64,000 bases of DNA. Source: Allosphingosinicella deserti. Its GTDB lineage: Bacteria > Pseudomonadota > Alphaproteobacteria > Sphingomonadales > Sphingomonadaceae. Both the position numbers and the translations under genes were made by a program. Where the stretch lies: assembly GCF_003012735.1 (NCBI RefSeq), contig NZ_PXYI01000002.1:558001-622000 (forward strand), given 5' to 3'. Below are positions 43,855 to 53,360 of this stretch, in pieces. Every line of letters starts with the position of its first letter. The first letter of the stretch is position 1. Below the pieces are notes generated by a model, which was not told where the DNA came from, ran no database searches, and worked only from the letters and a program-made list of their open reading frames with translations.

Positions 43855-45722
43855 CCTCGATCGCCACCGTCTCGATCAGCGGAACGCTGGAAAGCAAGCT
43901 GCAGGCGGTCGCGGCGTCCGGCTTCGACGGCGTGGAGATCTTCGAGAATGATCTCCTCGCTTTCCCGGGGTCCGCCGCCGAAGTCGGACGCATGATCGCC
44001 GATCTCGGCCTCACCTGCACCCTGTTCCAGCCGTTTCGGGATTTCGAGGGGCTGCCGGACGATCTCCGGGCCCGCGCGCTCGATCGGGCGGAGCGCAAGT
44101 TCGACGTGATGCAGGATCTCGGCACGGATCTGCTGCTCGTCTGCTCCAGCGTAGCGCCGGCGGCGTCCGGCGATCACGGGAGGATCGTCGACGATTTCCG
44201 CGCGCTCGGCGACCGTGCCGCCAGACGCGGCCTCCGGATCGGCTACGAGGCGCTCGCCTGGGGCCGCCACGTCTGGGATCATCGCCAGGCCTGGGAGATC
44301 GTGCGAAGGGTCGGTCACCCGGCGATCGGCTTGATCCTCGACAGCTTCCACTCGCTGGTGCGCGAGATCCCGATCGAGACGATCTCCGACATCGACCCGG
44401 CCAAGATCTTCATCGTCCAGCTCGCAGACGCGCCTTGGCTGCAGATGGATTATCTGTCGTGGAGCCGGCACTTCCGCAACATGCCGGGGCAAGGCGACAT
44501 CCCGGTACGCAAGTTCGTCAGCGCCTTGCTGGACATCGGCTATCGCGGGCCGCTGTCGCTCGAAATCTTCAACGATCGCTTTCGAGCCATGCCCGCTTCG
44601 GTGGTCGCGCTCGACGGATTCCGCGCGCTCCGCCTGTCGGTCGACGAAGGCGCACGGGCGATCGGCATCGAGGTGCCGCCCGCTCTGCCGCCGCGGGTCC
44701 GGTGCCGCGGCTTCGAATTTCTTGAATTCGCCGTCAGCGATCAGGAACAGCAGGATTTCTCGGCGATGCTGGCCACGCTCGGCTTTGCCGAAACCGGACG
44801 GCATCGCTCGAAGGCGGTGACCCGCTGGCAGCAGGGGCGGATCAACATCGTCCTCAATGCGGATCCGGACGGCTTCGCCCATTCCTACAATGTCGTCCAC
44901 GGCCCCGGCCTGTGCGCGATGTGCCTGCGCGTCGACGATGTCGCCGGTGCGGTGGAGCGCGCACGCGGCCTCGCCATCCACGCGTTCGAGGGGCGGATCG
45001 GCCGCGGCGAAATGCCGGTCCAGGCGATCCGCGACGAAGGCGGCGGACTCCTCTATTTGGTCGGGGACGGCGATCAGGACGAAATGTGGAACCGCGATTT
45101 CGCCCCCGTTGCGACCGCCCTTTCCAGTTCGGGTGCCGGGCTGATCGATGTCGATCATGTCGCTTATGCGATGCGCGATCAGGAAATCCCGACCTGGGTG
45201 CTCGCCTACTTCGCCTTCTTCGATGTCGAGAAGAAGGTCGGCGGCGAAGTCCCGGATCCGCTCGGCCTCGTCCAGACCCAGCCGGTGGAGTCGCCCGACC
45301 GCGCCTTTCGCCTGCTGCTCAGCGGATCGAGCGGGCCCGACACTCTGTCGTCGCGTCTGCTCCAGCGTTACTGGGGCGCGGGCGTCCAATATGTCAGTCT
45401 GCGCACCGGCGACATCTTCGCCGCGGCCGAGCGTCTGCGTGCGCTCGGCACGGAGATGCTGCCGATCCCGGCCAATTATTATGACGATCTGGAGGTGCGC
45501 TTCGCGCTCGATCCGGCGCTCGTTGCGCGCCTCGCGGTGCACGACATCCTCTACGACCGCGACGACCGCGGCGAATATTTCCAGCTCGCCACCCGCGCAT
45601 TCGGCAAGCGCTTCTTCTTCGAAATCGTCGAGCGGCGTGGTGGCTATGATGAATATGGCGCGGCCAACGAAGTGATCCGCTTGGCCGCGCAGTCGCGTTT
45701 CAAGGACGAGCCGGAGATCTGA
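43848..45722 (+). CDS. quiC: 3-dehydroshikimate dehydratase fused to a degenerate HPPD-like domain
   Basis: The protein has 624 residues. Residues 1-275 form a TIM barrel with metal-site residues Glu134, Asp165, Gln191 and Glu239 and His168 in DSFHS, the pattern of Pseudomonas QuiC1. It makes protocatechuate from dehydroshikimate. Residues about 290-620 are two vicinal-oxygen-chelate modules like 4-hydroxyphenylpyruvate dioxygenase. There, His437 (IDVDHVAYAM) is kept, but the second metal His is Tyr515 (GVQYVSL) and the Glu position aligns to Ala. Dioxygenase activity is therefore unlikely. It overlaps the dehydrogenase gene by 7 nt. Confidence 0.92.
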   Translation: MLTSIATVSISGTLESKLQAVAASGFDGVEIFENDLLAFPGSAAEVGRMIADLGLTCTLFQPFRDFEGLPDDLRARALDRAERKFDVMQDLGTDLLLVCSSVAPAASGDHGRIVDDFRALGDRAARRGLRIGYEALAWGRHVWDHRQAWEIVRRVGHPAIGLILDSFHSLVREIPIETISDIDPAKIFIVQLADAPWLQMDYLSWSRHFRNMPGQGDIPVRKFVSALLDIGYRGPLSLEIFNDRFRAMPASVVALDGFRALRLSVDEGARAIGIEVPPALPPRVRCRGFEFLEFAVSDQEQQDFSAMLATLGFAETGRHRSKAVTRWQQGRINIVLNADPDGFAHSYNVVHGPGLCAMCLRVDDVAGAVERARGLAIHAFEGRIGRGEMPVQAIRDEGGGLLYLVGDGDQDEMWNRDFAPVATALSSSGAGLIDVDHVAYAMRDQEIPTWVLAYFAFFDVEKKVGGEVPDPLGLVQTQPVESPDRAFRLLLSGSSGPDTLSSRLLQRYWGAGVQYVSLRTGDIFAAAERLRALGTEMLPIPANYYDDLEVRFALDPALVARLAVHDILYDRDDRGEYFQLATRAFGKRFFFEIVERRGGYDEYGAANEVIRLAAQSRFKDEPEI

Positions 45723-45805
45723 GCCGACCGACTCGTCCGACATTGATCCGATCGATCCCGGGCTGCAGCTGCGACCCGGGCTCCACGTTCTGCGCAGCGA
45801 GAGCG

Positions 45806-45823
45806 GTAGTAACCAGTTCGTTC
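45806..45823. promoter_or_regulatory. TetR-type operator, site 3
   Basis: GTAGTAACCAGTTCGTTC; 15 of 18 positions match the consensus. It is one of two sites in the 305-bp gap between quiC and the TonB receptor gene. Confidence 0.6.
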
Positions 45824-45900
45824 CTGCTACGCACTGTGATTGCAAAGATGACGGTGTCTACACCTTTGACAAGTCGCCAGATTCATCCGCTTGAATTAAT

Positions 45901-45918
45901 GTACGAACCAGATAGTAT
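45901..45918. promoter_or_regulatory. TetR-type operator, site 4
   Basis: GTACGAACCAGATAGTAT; left half perfect, 15 of 18 matches. It is 110 nt upstream of the TonB receptor start and 95 nt (nine helical turns) downstream of site 3, which would allow looping or cooperative binding. Confidence 0.6.
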
Positions 45919-46027
45919 GTGAGTCGCGCCGGTACTTCCGAAGCTTCGTTTCGGGCCGGCGATGTCGAGGATCAGACACTCCGCAAAGGAGGAGTCCGCG
46001 GCAGGAACTCTCAGGGGAGGGTTGATA

Positions 46028-48994
46028 ATGAAGGCTGTTTTTTCGACGTCGGTCTCGGCCATTGCCTTTCTGTCCGCAGGGATGGCGGCAGCGCAGGCCC
46101 CGCAGGCGGACCCGACGGTTCAGGCCGTTCCGGAAGCAACCGGTGAAGCGCCGCCGGTCACCACCAACGATCAGGGCGAGATCGTCGTCACCGGCTCGCG
46201 CATCGCCCGTCGCGACTATCTTTCGGCAACTCCGATCTCGACGGTCGGCAGCGAGACTCTGCTGGAAACGCCCTCGGTCAACGTCGAGGCGACGCTCAAC
46301 CAGCTCCCCCAATTCGCGCAGGGCCAGAATCAGAGCGCGATCGGCGCGGTCGCCGGCGGCGGCCGGGCGACCCTGAACCTTCGCGGCTTGGGCGAGACCC
46401 GCAACCTCATCCTGCTCGACGGCCGCCGCCTGCCGCTGTCGAGCGCGTTCGCGGTCGTCGACGTCAACATCATCCCGCCCAGCATCATCGAGGGGATCGA
46501 GACGATCACCGGCGGTGCGTCGGCGGTCTACGGGTCCGATGCAATGTCGGGCGTCGTCAATTTCAAGACGCGGCGCAGTTTCGAGGGGCTGCAGATCGAT
46601 GCCCGCAAGGGGCTGAGCTTCCGCGGCGATGCCGGCACGTTCGACGTGTCGCTGCTCGGCGGCCTCAAGGCGGCGGACGGCCGCGCTCGCGCCTTGCTGT
46701 CGATCGGCTATTCCGAGCGCGACGTGCTGTGGGGACAGGACCGGCCGGAATTCTTCGCCCAGGGCGTGCTGTCGTCGTTCATCGGCCAGGGCACCTTCGT
46801 CCCGTCCGCCAACAATCTGCCGACCCAGGCCGCGGTCAATGCGGTGTTCGCCCGCTACGGAGTCGCCCCGGGCACCGTACCCAACGCGCGTTCGCTCGGC
46901 TTCAACGACAATGGCACCCTGTTCAGTCAGATCGGCGCGGTCAATTACAGCGGGCCGTCGACCTTCCAGTACAGTCTGCTCGGCGGCACCGTACGGCAGC
47001 CGGTGACGATGCAGGAATATGTCGTCCAGCCGATGGAGCGGAAGAACGTCTTCGCCAAGTTCGAATATGATCTGGCGACCAATCTCACCGCGTACGCCCA
47101 GGTGCTCTATGTCGATTCCCGGGTGACCGGTCAGGTCGGCTTTTCGCCGACCTTGTTCGTCGTGCCGACCATCCCGGTGTCCAATCCGTTCATTCCCGCG
47201 GATCTGCGCACCGTGCTCGCGTCGCGCCCCAGTCCCAATGCGGATTTCACCCTCAACAAGCGCTTCGTCAGCTTCGAGGACCGCAAATTCCACTCCGACG
47301 CTCAGACGTCGCAATATATCGTCGGCCTGCGCGGCGACGTCGGCGTGTCCGACTGGCGGTTCGACGTCTACGGCCTCCATGACGAAATGGATCTCGTCGA
47401 AACCCAGGACAAGGCCTTGTTGCTGTCGCGCATGCGCGCCCTGCTGTTCGCGCCGGACGGGGGAAACTCGATCTGCGCCGGCGGCTTCAACCCGTTCGGC
47501 CTCGGCCCCAGCGCGGCGATCTCGCCGGCGTGCCGGGACTATATCGAGACCGAGACCCACGACGTCACCAAGACACGGCAGAATGTGTTCGAGGCCAATC
47601 TGTCGGGCAGCCTGTTCGAACTTCCCGGCGGCACCGCAAAATTCTCGCTCACCGGCACCTATCGCGAGAATGAGTTCAGCTTCGATCCCGACAATGCCCG
47701 CGAGAGCAGCGACATCATCGGCACCTTGCTGACCGCACCCGCCAGCGGCGAAATCTCGGTCAAGGAGGCCGCGGCGGAACTGCTGCTGCCGTTGATCCGA
47801 GACTTCGCGATCGCCAGGCGCCTCGAGCTGACACTCGGCTACCGCATCTCGGATTACGACGTCAGCGGATCGTTCAGCACCTACAAGGCGGATCTGGTGT
47901 GGGAGCCGGTGCGCAGCCTGTTGCTGCGCGGCGGCTACGAGAAAGCGATCCGCGCGCCCAATATCGGTGAGCTCTACAGCTCCGCCCAGGCGGCGCAGGC
48001 CCAGATCGGTTCCCCGCCGTCGGCCGGTGATCCCTGCGACGTCCGCACGAGCGCCCGCGCCGCGGGCGGCGCGCAGCTTGCCACCCTCTGCGTCGCCACC
48101 GGCGTTCCGGCCAACATCATCGGCAGCTATCAATATACCACCGTCGCGGTCGGCGCCGTCGCCAGCGGCAGCACCGCGCTGGAGCCGGAAAAGGCCGACA
48201 CCTATACGCTCGGCGCGGTGTGGAGCCCGGATTTCGCCGGGCCGCTGCTGCGCGGCCTGACGCTTTCGGTCGACTATTACGACATCACGGTCGACAACGT
48301 CATCTCACAGGTCGCCGGACCGACCGCGATCAACAAATGCTACAATCTCGACGGTTCGAATCCGTCTTACGATCCCACCAACATCTATTGCGCGCTGATC
48401 GCCCGCAACGCCGCCAGCGGCGACATCACCACCGTCGCCACGCCCTATCTCAACCTCGGCGGCCTGCGCACCAGCGGCATCGACGTGCAGGCAGATTGGC
48501 GGATCGATCTCGCCGAGATCGGCCTCGCCAAGGGACGGCTCAATCTCAACGTGATCGTCAACTTCCTCGACCGCTACGAGGTCAAGCTGCTGCCGGAATC
48601 GCCGTGGCTCGATTATGGCGGGACGATCGACGGCACCCAGGCCGCCACCACGCCGCCGGTCGGCCTGCCACTGCCCGACTACAAGATCTTCGCCAATGTC
48701 TCCTACGAGCTTGGTGGTGCGCAACTGGGCGTGCGCTGGCGTTATCTGCCGAAGATGGACGACGTCACCGCTGTGACCCGTCCGGCCAGCCCGGCCCCGG
48801 GTGTGCCGTCCTACCAATTGTGGGACGTGAACGCCTCGATCGACATCAACGATCGCTTCACCCTGCGCGGCGGAATCAACAATGTCTTCGACAAGGATCC
48901 GGTGACGATCGCAGGCACGCCCGGCCTCACCCAGCCCGGCACCTACGACATCATCGGCCGGTCTTTCTACGTCGCCGCAACCACGCGCTTCTGA
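46028..48994 (+). CDS. TonB-dependent receptor of the quinate/shikimate locus
   Basis: The protein has 988 residues: signal peptide (MKAVFSTSVSAIAFLSAGMAAAQ), a TonB box-like IVVTGSRIARRDY, plug domain (LNQLPQFAQGQN...RGLGETRNLILLDGRRLPLSS...GGASAVYGSDAMSGVVNFKTRR), then a 22-strand barrel ending in TTRF with terminal Phe. GAGGG is suitably spaced before ATG 46028. Two TetR operators precede it. Import of quinate, shikimate or their esters is inferred from the regulon. Confidence 0.9.
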   Translation: MKAVFSTSVSAIAFLSAGMAAAQAPQADPTVQAVPEATGEAPPVTTNDQGEIVVTGSRIARRDYLSATPISTVGSETLLETPSVNVEATLNQLPQFAQGQNQSAIGAVAGGGRATLNLRGLGETRNLILLDGRRLPLSSAFAVVDVNIIPPSIIEGIETITGGASAVYGSDAMSGVVNFKTRRSFEGLQIDARKGLSFRGDAGTFDVSLLGGLKAADGRARALLSIGYSERDVLWGQDRPEFFAQGVLSSFIGQGTFVPSANNLPTQAAVNAVFARYGVAPGTVPNARSLGFNDNGTLFSQIGAVNYSGPSTFQYSLLGGTVRQPVTMQEYVVQPMERKNVFAKFEYDLATNLTAYAQVLYVDSRVTGQVGFSPTLFVVPTIPVSNPFIPADLRTVLASRPSPNADFTLNKRFVSFEDRKFHSDAQTSQYIVGLRGDVGVSDWRFDVYGLHDEMDLVETQDKALLLSRMRALLFAPDGGNSICAGGFNPFGLGPSAAISPACRDYIETETHDVTKTRQNVFEANLSGSLFELPGGTAKFSLTGTYRENEFSFDPDNARESSDIIGTLLTAPASGEISVKEAAAELLLPLIRDFAIARRLELTLGYRISDYDVSGSFSTYKADLVWEPVRSLLLRGGYEKAIRAPNIGELYSSAQAAQAQIGSPPSAGDPCDVRTSARAAGGAQLATLCVATGVPANIIGSYQYTTVAVGAVASGSTALEPEKADTYTLGAVWSPDFAGPLLRGLTLSVDYYDITVDNVISQVAGPTAINKCYNLDGSNPSYDPTNIYCALIARNAASGDITTVATPYLNLGGLRTSGIDVQADWRIDLAEIGLAKGRLNLNVIVNFLDRYEVKLLPESPWLDYGGTIDGTQAATTPPVGLPLPDYKIFANVSYELGGAQLGVRWRYLPKMDDVTAVTRPASPAPGVPSYQLWDVNASIDINDRFTLRGGINNVFDKDPVTIAGTPGLTQPGTYDIIGRSFYVAATTRF

Positions 48995-49008
48995 CTCCCT
49001 TCTCTCAA

Positions 49009-49096
49009 CCCCGTTGGGGCTGAGCTTGTCGAAGCCCTCTCTTTCCTGTCCTCAGTCAGAAGAAGGAAGGGGCTTCGATAAGCTCAGCCCGAACGG
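49009..49096. repeat. Inverted repeat with GGGCTGAGCTTGTCGAAGCCC arm core
   Basis: The left arm CCCGTTGGGGCTGAGCTTGTC (49009 on) and the right arm, GGGGCTTCGATAAGCTCAGC continuing CCGAACGG, are near-complementary around a spacer of about 30 nt. It occupies the gap between two convergent catabolic loci and probably terminates both. The same sequence is a familiar dispersed element of sphingomonad genomes (general knowledge). Confidence 0.72.
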
Positions 49097-49099
49097 ATG

Positions 49100-50632
49100 T
49101 TAACGTGATGCGGAAAGCCGCGCCGTCAGCGACGGTGTCGCCTTGCAGCTGTACGAAGCCGCAGCATTCTTGTCACCGCTGCCGTCATACTCCGCAGCCT
49201 TCGGGAAGGGGCAGAGCTTCCGGGTGAAGCGCACCCCGCCATCGTCGCCCGTCTTGGCGGCGATAATCTGCTCCGGCGCCTCGCCCTGCTCGACCCAGCG
49301 GATCAGCGACCACAGGATGTCGCGATCGGGATCCGGCGCGCCGCTCCCGATCGGATGCCCGGAGCCGCCGAAGCTGTCGGCGCCGGGGCCGCCGCGGCAA
49401 TGGTACATGCCGGGGACCATGAACAGCCGCACCGTGTCGGCGAGCCGTGCGGCGCCGCCATTGGCGGCCGCGAGCGCGCCATAATAGTCGATCGTCGGAT
49501 CGGCGATGGTCGAGGGGTCGGCCCAGCCCTGGTAGAGCATCGCCTTGCCGCCGCGGCGGACGAACGGGGCGATGGCGGTGCGGTCGGCGCGCAGCTCCGG
49601 CATCGCGCGATTGATCGCGGCGAGATCGGCGGTGCGGCGGAAACTCTCCTCGTTCCAATCGGGATCGTCATGGACGGCGTCCGCCCACATCGCCCGCAAC
49701 AACGGCGAGGGCGGGCCCGGCCGGGTGCGAACGCCCGGCAGCAGGCCCTTGTCCATCGCACGGCCCTGCTCGTCCGGCATTGGCGATACGATGCTGTCGA
49801 GCATCGCCAACTTGGCCGGGGTCAGGCAATCGCCGGTTCGTCCTTCCGGGCAGAGCAGGACGCGCCGGTCGAACGTGCAGGCCAGCGGGTTCTCGATGAT
49901 GCCGTCCGAAACGCCGTCTTTCGGATCGCAGGCCGCGGTGACCGCGCGCTCGTAGAGCGACCAGTCGGAATCCGACAATGCGCCCAGCGGATTGCGCTTC
50001 TGGGCGAGCGCGAACCACATCATCCGCACCGAGACGAGCGGCATGTAGGGCCCGGGCGCGCCGGCGATGACGCCGTCATAATCGGCGGGATAATTCTGCA
50101 TCTCCTTCAGCGCCTGCCGCCCGCCGCCGGAGCAGCCGAGAAAGTAAGACCCTGTCGCCGCCCGGCCGTAATGCAGTCTGGTCAGCGCCTTCGCCGCCTG
50201 CGCGGTGAGATGGACGGCGCGATGCTCGTAATCGATCCGAGCCTTGGCGTTCGCCATCCACCTCTTCTCTGTCGCCTTGTGGCCGCTGTCGGTGGTGACC
50301 GTGGCGAAGCCCTGGTCGATGCGGACGCTCATGTCGCGATGGTTGAACACCCCCGCATCGCCGCCGACACCCGCGCCGAGCAGCCGTCCGTTCCACGCCG
50401 CCGGGAGCCAGAGCTCGAAACCGATGTTGGTCTCGATCGTGCCTTCCACCCGGCAGAACGGCTTCGACACCGGCACCGCGCGATAGACGCCGCCGCTGCC
50501 CGGCACTTCCCAGGACGGCGCCGGCTGGATGGAGGTTGCCGTCTTCACGATCACCGATCCCGCGTGTCGCCCTTCCAGCGCGGCGCAATCCGCCGCCCCG
50601 GCCGCAGCGACCGCCAGCGCCGCCCACAGCAT
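49100..50632 (-). CDS. Tannase/feruloyl-esterase-family hydrolase
   Basis: The protein is 510 residues with a signal peptide (to about residue 18). The family's CS-D-HC arrangement is complete: Ser168 in LGCSGGGRQ, Asp372 in QGWADPSTI, and His411 in YHCRGGPG, with cysteines next to Ser and His forming the active-site disulfide. A lid domain has paired Cys residues (AACDPKDG, ACTFDRR). It cleaves gallate-, ferulate- or chlorogenate-type esters. Its start overlaps the stop of the TonB receptor gene (TGATG), indicating co-expression. Confidence 0.9.
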   Translation of the reverse strand: MLWAALAVAAAGAADCAALEGRHAGSVIVKTATSIQPAPSWEVPGSGGVYRAVPVSKPFCRVEGTIETNIGFELWLPAAWNGRLLGAGVGGDAGVFNHRDMSVRIDQGFATVTTDSGHKATEKRWMANAKARIDYEHRAVHLTAQAAKALTRLHYGRAATGSYFLGCSGGGRQALKEMQNYPADYDGVIAGAPGPYMPLVSVRMMWFALAQKRNPLGALSDSDWSLYERAVTAACDPKDGVSDGIIENPLACTFDRRVLLCPEGRTGDCLTPAKLAMLDSIVSPMPDEQGRAMDKGLLPGVRTRPGPPSPLLRAMWADAVHDDPDWNEESFRRTADLAAINRAMPELRADRTAIAPFVRRGGKAMLYQGWADPSTIADPTIDYYGALAAANGGAARLADTVRLFMVPGMYHCRGGPGADSFGGSGHPIGSGAPDPDRDILWSLIRWVEQGEAPEQIIAAKTGDDGGVRFTRKLCPFPKAAEYDGSGDKNAAASYSCKATPSLTARLSASR

Positions 50633-53298
50633 CAGAATTTCACGCCGGCGGTGAACGAGATCAGGCGCGGGATCGGATTGGACGATTGCGGATCGTAGCC
50701 GCGCGCCGTGTCGACGAAGGGCGGTTTCTCGTCGAGCAGATTGCGGACGTCGACCGAAAAGCGGAACCGGTCGTCAACGTCCCAGCCGAGGAACAGGTCG
50801 ATCGTGTCGTAATCGCCGGCCCGCTGCACCGGCGCGACGGTCGTGTTGCGATAGCCGGCAAGGTGGTTCCAGGTCACCCGCGCCTGGACGGCGTTCCACT
50901 TGACGCCGATATCCGCCTGCGCGCGGAATTTCTGCGGGAAGGCGATCGTGCCGAGCACGTCGGCGAGGCCCGCGTCGGGCACCGCCTCGAAATCGTAGCG
51001 GGTGAAATAGGTGCCCTGAACCCCGGCATCGAGTTCGATCTCGCCGATCGTCCTGCGATAATAGAGGCCGAAGTCGATCCCGTTGACCAGTGACGTGCCG
51101 AGATTCTGCCGCCGCCCGTCGGCGATGAACTGCACCAGGTTGGCGTTGATCGCGCCGTTGATCGGCAGGCCGGAGGCGAGCAGCGCCTGGACCTCGGCCG
51201 CGCTCGGATCGAACTTGACGAAATCCGTGTAGAGCGGATTCGTCAGCAGCCCAGGCGTGCCGCGCAGCGCCTGGATCTGGTCGGTGTAATCGATGTCGAA
51301 ATAGGTGAGGGTGGCGGTGAGGCCCGGCGCGAACGTGGGCGCGAACTCGACGCCGGCCGACCAGGTCGTCGCGCTTTCGGGGCGAAGGTCCGGATTGCCG
51401 CCGGCGATACCGATGCCGGTCAGATTGCCGCTCGGGCCGGGCAGGGTGTCGTAATAGAGGCCGGCGCCGCCGGCGACGGTCGACACTTCGGTGAAGGTGG
51501 GCGCGCGGAACGAGGTGCCATAGCTGCCGCGCACGGTCACCCCGTCTGCCGGTTTCCAGGTGACGCCTATCTTGGGATTGGTGGTGCTTCCGAAATCGGA
51601 ATAATGTTCGTAGCGGCCGGCCAGCGACAGCGACAATTCGCGCAGCCCCGGCACGGCATTGTCGGCGCCGAAGATCGGCACGAACAGCTCCGCGAACGCC
51701 GCCTTGACGGTGCGGCTGCCGTCGTCGGCGACATGGGTCTCGGCCGCGCTGGTGCCGGTCGCGAGATCGGTGAACGTATATTCCTTGCGATACTCGCCGC
51801 CGACCGCGAGGCGGACATTGCCGCCGGGCAGGTGGAACAAGGATCCATCGAACTGCAGATTGGCGACGTCCAATCGGGTCCGCCCGGTGATCACGAACAG
51901 ATTGTCGCGGATGCGCGCGATCGTGGCGGGATTGTTCGGGCCGCCGAAGACGTTGAACGCCGTCAGCGGGTTGGTGTCGGCGAGGGCGGCGTTGAGCGCC
52001 GCCGCATTGATGCCGATCCGGCGGTCGGCGACATCGCTGGATTCGCCATGGGCATAGTAAAGGGTGCCGGACCAGTCGCCGAACAGATCGGCCTCGATGC
52101 CGCCGCTGACGTTCCAGGATTCGCCACGATACGGATTGATGTCGGGCCCGCCGACCTGCGGCAGCAAGGAATAGGTGACGTTGACCTGGGTCGCGCCCGG
52201 CACCGGGCTGACGAAGAAGGGATTGGTGTTGCGCACCGTCGCAGTGATGTTCGAGATGCCGGCGATCTCGCCGTTGCGCTTCGAATAGAATCCGTCGGCG
52301 AACAGGCGGATTCGGTCGCCGAGTTGCTGGTTGAACGCGGCGATGACGTTGACCCGCTCCTGCTCGGGGATGACGGTGTCATACTGGTTGTAGAAGCAGC
52401 GATTGGTGGTGCCGCGGACCAGCGATCCGACATTGGCATTGGTCACGCCGCCGGTGGGAATCGCGTAGGTTCCGCCGCCGACGCTGATCGTGCCGGGATT
52501 GCAGAAGTTGGACCTCAGGTCCCGGCCGCCGCGGTCGCGATTGTCGTCCTGGTAGAAATCGAGCTCGGTGCCCCGGAGCGCGTCGTTGCGCGTATATTCG
52601 GCCGAGACCATGATCGAGCCGCTGTCCCATTTGCGGCCGAAGATGCCGGCAATCTGCTGCTCGTCATAGCCGCGCTCGGTAAAGCCGGAGCGGGCGCGGA
52701 TCTCGATCCCGTCGAAATTGCGCCGGAGGATGAAATTGACGACGCCGGCGATCGCGTCCGATCCGTAGATGGCGGAGGCCCCGTCGGCGACGACCTCGAC
52801 GCGGGCGAGGGCGATTGCCGGGATCACTGAGGGGTCGGTATATTGTCCCTGGGTGCCCTGCGGCGGCATGCGCTTGCCGTCGTAGAGCAGCAGGGTGGCG
52901 TTGGTGCCGATGCCGCGCAGATTGATGCCGGCGCCCCGGGTGGCGTTGGCGGCCCCGTTCTGCGCCGATCCGCCCTGGCGGTTGGCGCCGAGGGCAACGA
53001 CCTGGGGCACGCGCCGCAGCAGGTCGCTGGTCGAGGTCACCGGCTCCTGCGCGATCCGCGCCTGATCGATGGCGATGACGTTGGAGCCGACCGGCGCGAT
53101 GCCGCGGATGCGGCTGCCGGTGACGACGATCCCTTCCTCGGCCGTCGTCGCGGCCGGCGCGATCTCGCCCGCCTCCTCCGCCTGCGCCGGCTCCTCTTGG
53201 GTCGCCGGCTCCACGGTCTGCGCCCAGGCGGGCTGGGCGATGGCGAGCGCAAGCGCGCTCCAGGCGGTGCGGCTGGCAAGCGATCCGCGGTAGGTCAT
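50632..53298 (-). CDS. TonB-dependent receptor coupled to the tannase gene
   Basis: The protein has 888 residues: signal peptide ending WAQ, Glu/Ala-rich segment, EEGIVVTGSRIRGIAP TonB-box region, plug (RRVPQVVALGANRQGGSAQNG..NLRGIGTNATLLLYDGKRMPP...GASAIYGSDAIAGVVNFILRRNFDG), and a barrel ending ISFTAGVKF. It is similar in class to the receptor of the neighbouring quinate locus. Import of the ester that the tannase cleaves is inferred. It lies 62 nt downstream of the multi-pass membrane gene on the same strand. Confidence 0.9.
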   Translation of the reverse strand: MTYRGSLASRTAWSALALAIAQPAWAQTVEPATQEEPAQAEEAGEIAPAATTAEEGIVVTGSRIRGIAPVGSNVIAIDQARIAQEPVTSTSDLLRRVPQVVALGANRQGGSAQNGAANATRGAGINLRGIGTNATLLLYDGKRMPPQGTQGQYTDPSVIPAIALARVEVVADGASAIYGSDAIAGVVNFILRRNFDGIEIRARSGFTERGYDEQQIAGIFGRKWDSGSIMVSAEYTRNDALRGTELDFYQDDNRDRGGRDLRSNFCNPGTISVGGGTYAIPTGGVTNANVGSLVRGTTNRCFYNQYDTVIPEQERVNVIAAFNQQLGDRIRLFADGFYSKRNGEIAGISNITATVRNTNPFFVSPVPGATQVNVTYSLLPQVGGPDINPYRGESWNVSGGIEADLFGDWSGTLYYAHGESSDVADRRIGINAAALNAALADTNPLTAFNVFGGPNNPATIARIRDNLFVITGRTRLDVANLQFDGSLFHLPGGNVRLAVGGEYRKEYTFTDLATGTSAAETHVADDGSRTVKAAFAELFVPIFGADNAVPGLRELSLSLAGRYEHYSDFGSTTNPKIGVTWKPADGVTVRGSYGTSFRAPTFTEVSTVAGGAGLYYDTLPGPSGNLTGIGIAGGNPDLRPESATTWSAGVEFAPTFAPGLTATLTYFDIDYTDQIQALRGTPGLLTNPLYTDFVKFDPSAAEVQALLASGLPINGAINANLVQFIADGRRQNLGTSLVNGIDFGLYYRRTIGEIELDAGVQGTYFTRYDFEAVPDAGLADVLGTIAFPQKFRAQADIGVKWNAVQARVTWNHLAGYRNTTVAPVQRAGDYDTIDLFLGWDVDDRFRFSVDVRNLLDEKPPFVDTARGYDPQSSNPIPRLISFTAGVKF

Positions 53299-53360
53299 CA
53301 GGTCATCCTCCTTCGAGCATCCGTCCGCTGTTCGCCGCGGTTCGGATCAGGTGTTTCGGT

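Noticed and set aside
45896-48133. Very long minus-strand open frame (745 codons) opposite the TonB receptor gene
   Set aside because: It is an antisense frame created by high GC and codon bias; the plus strand has a complete signal peptide, plug and barrel. Similar antisense frames at 43668-45845 and 16308-18407 were rejected for the same reason.
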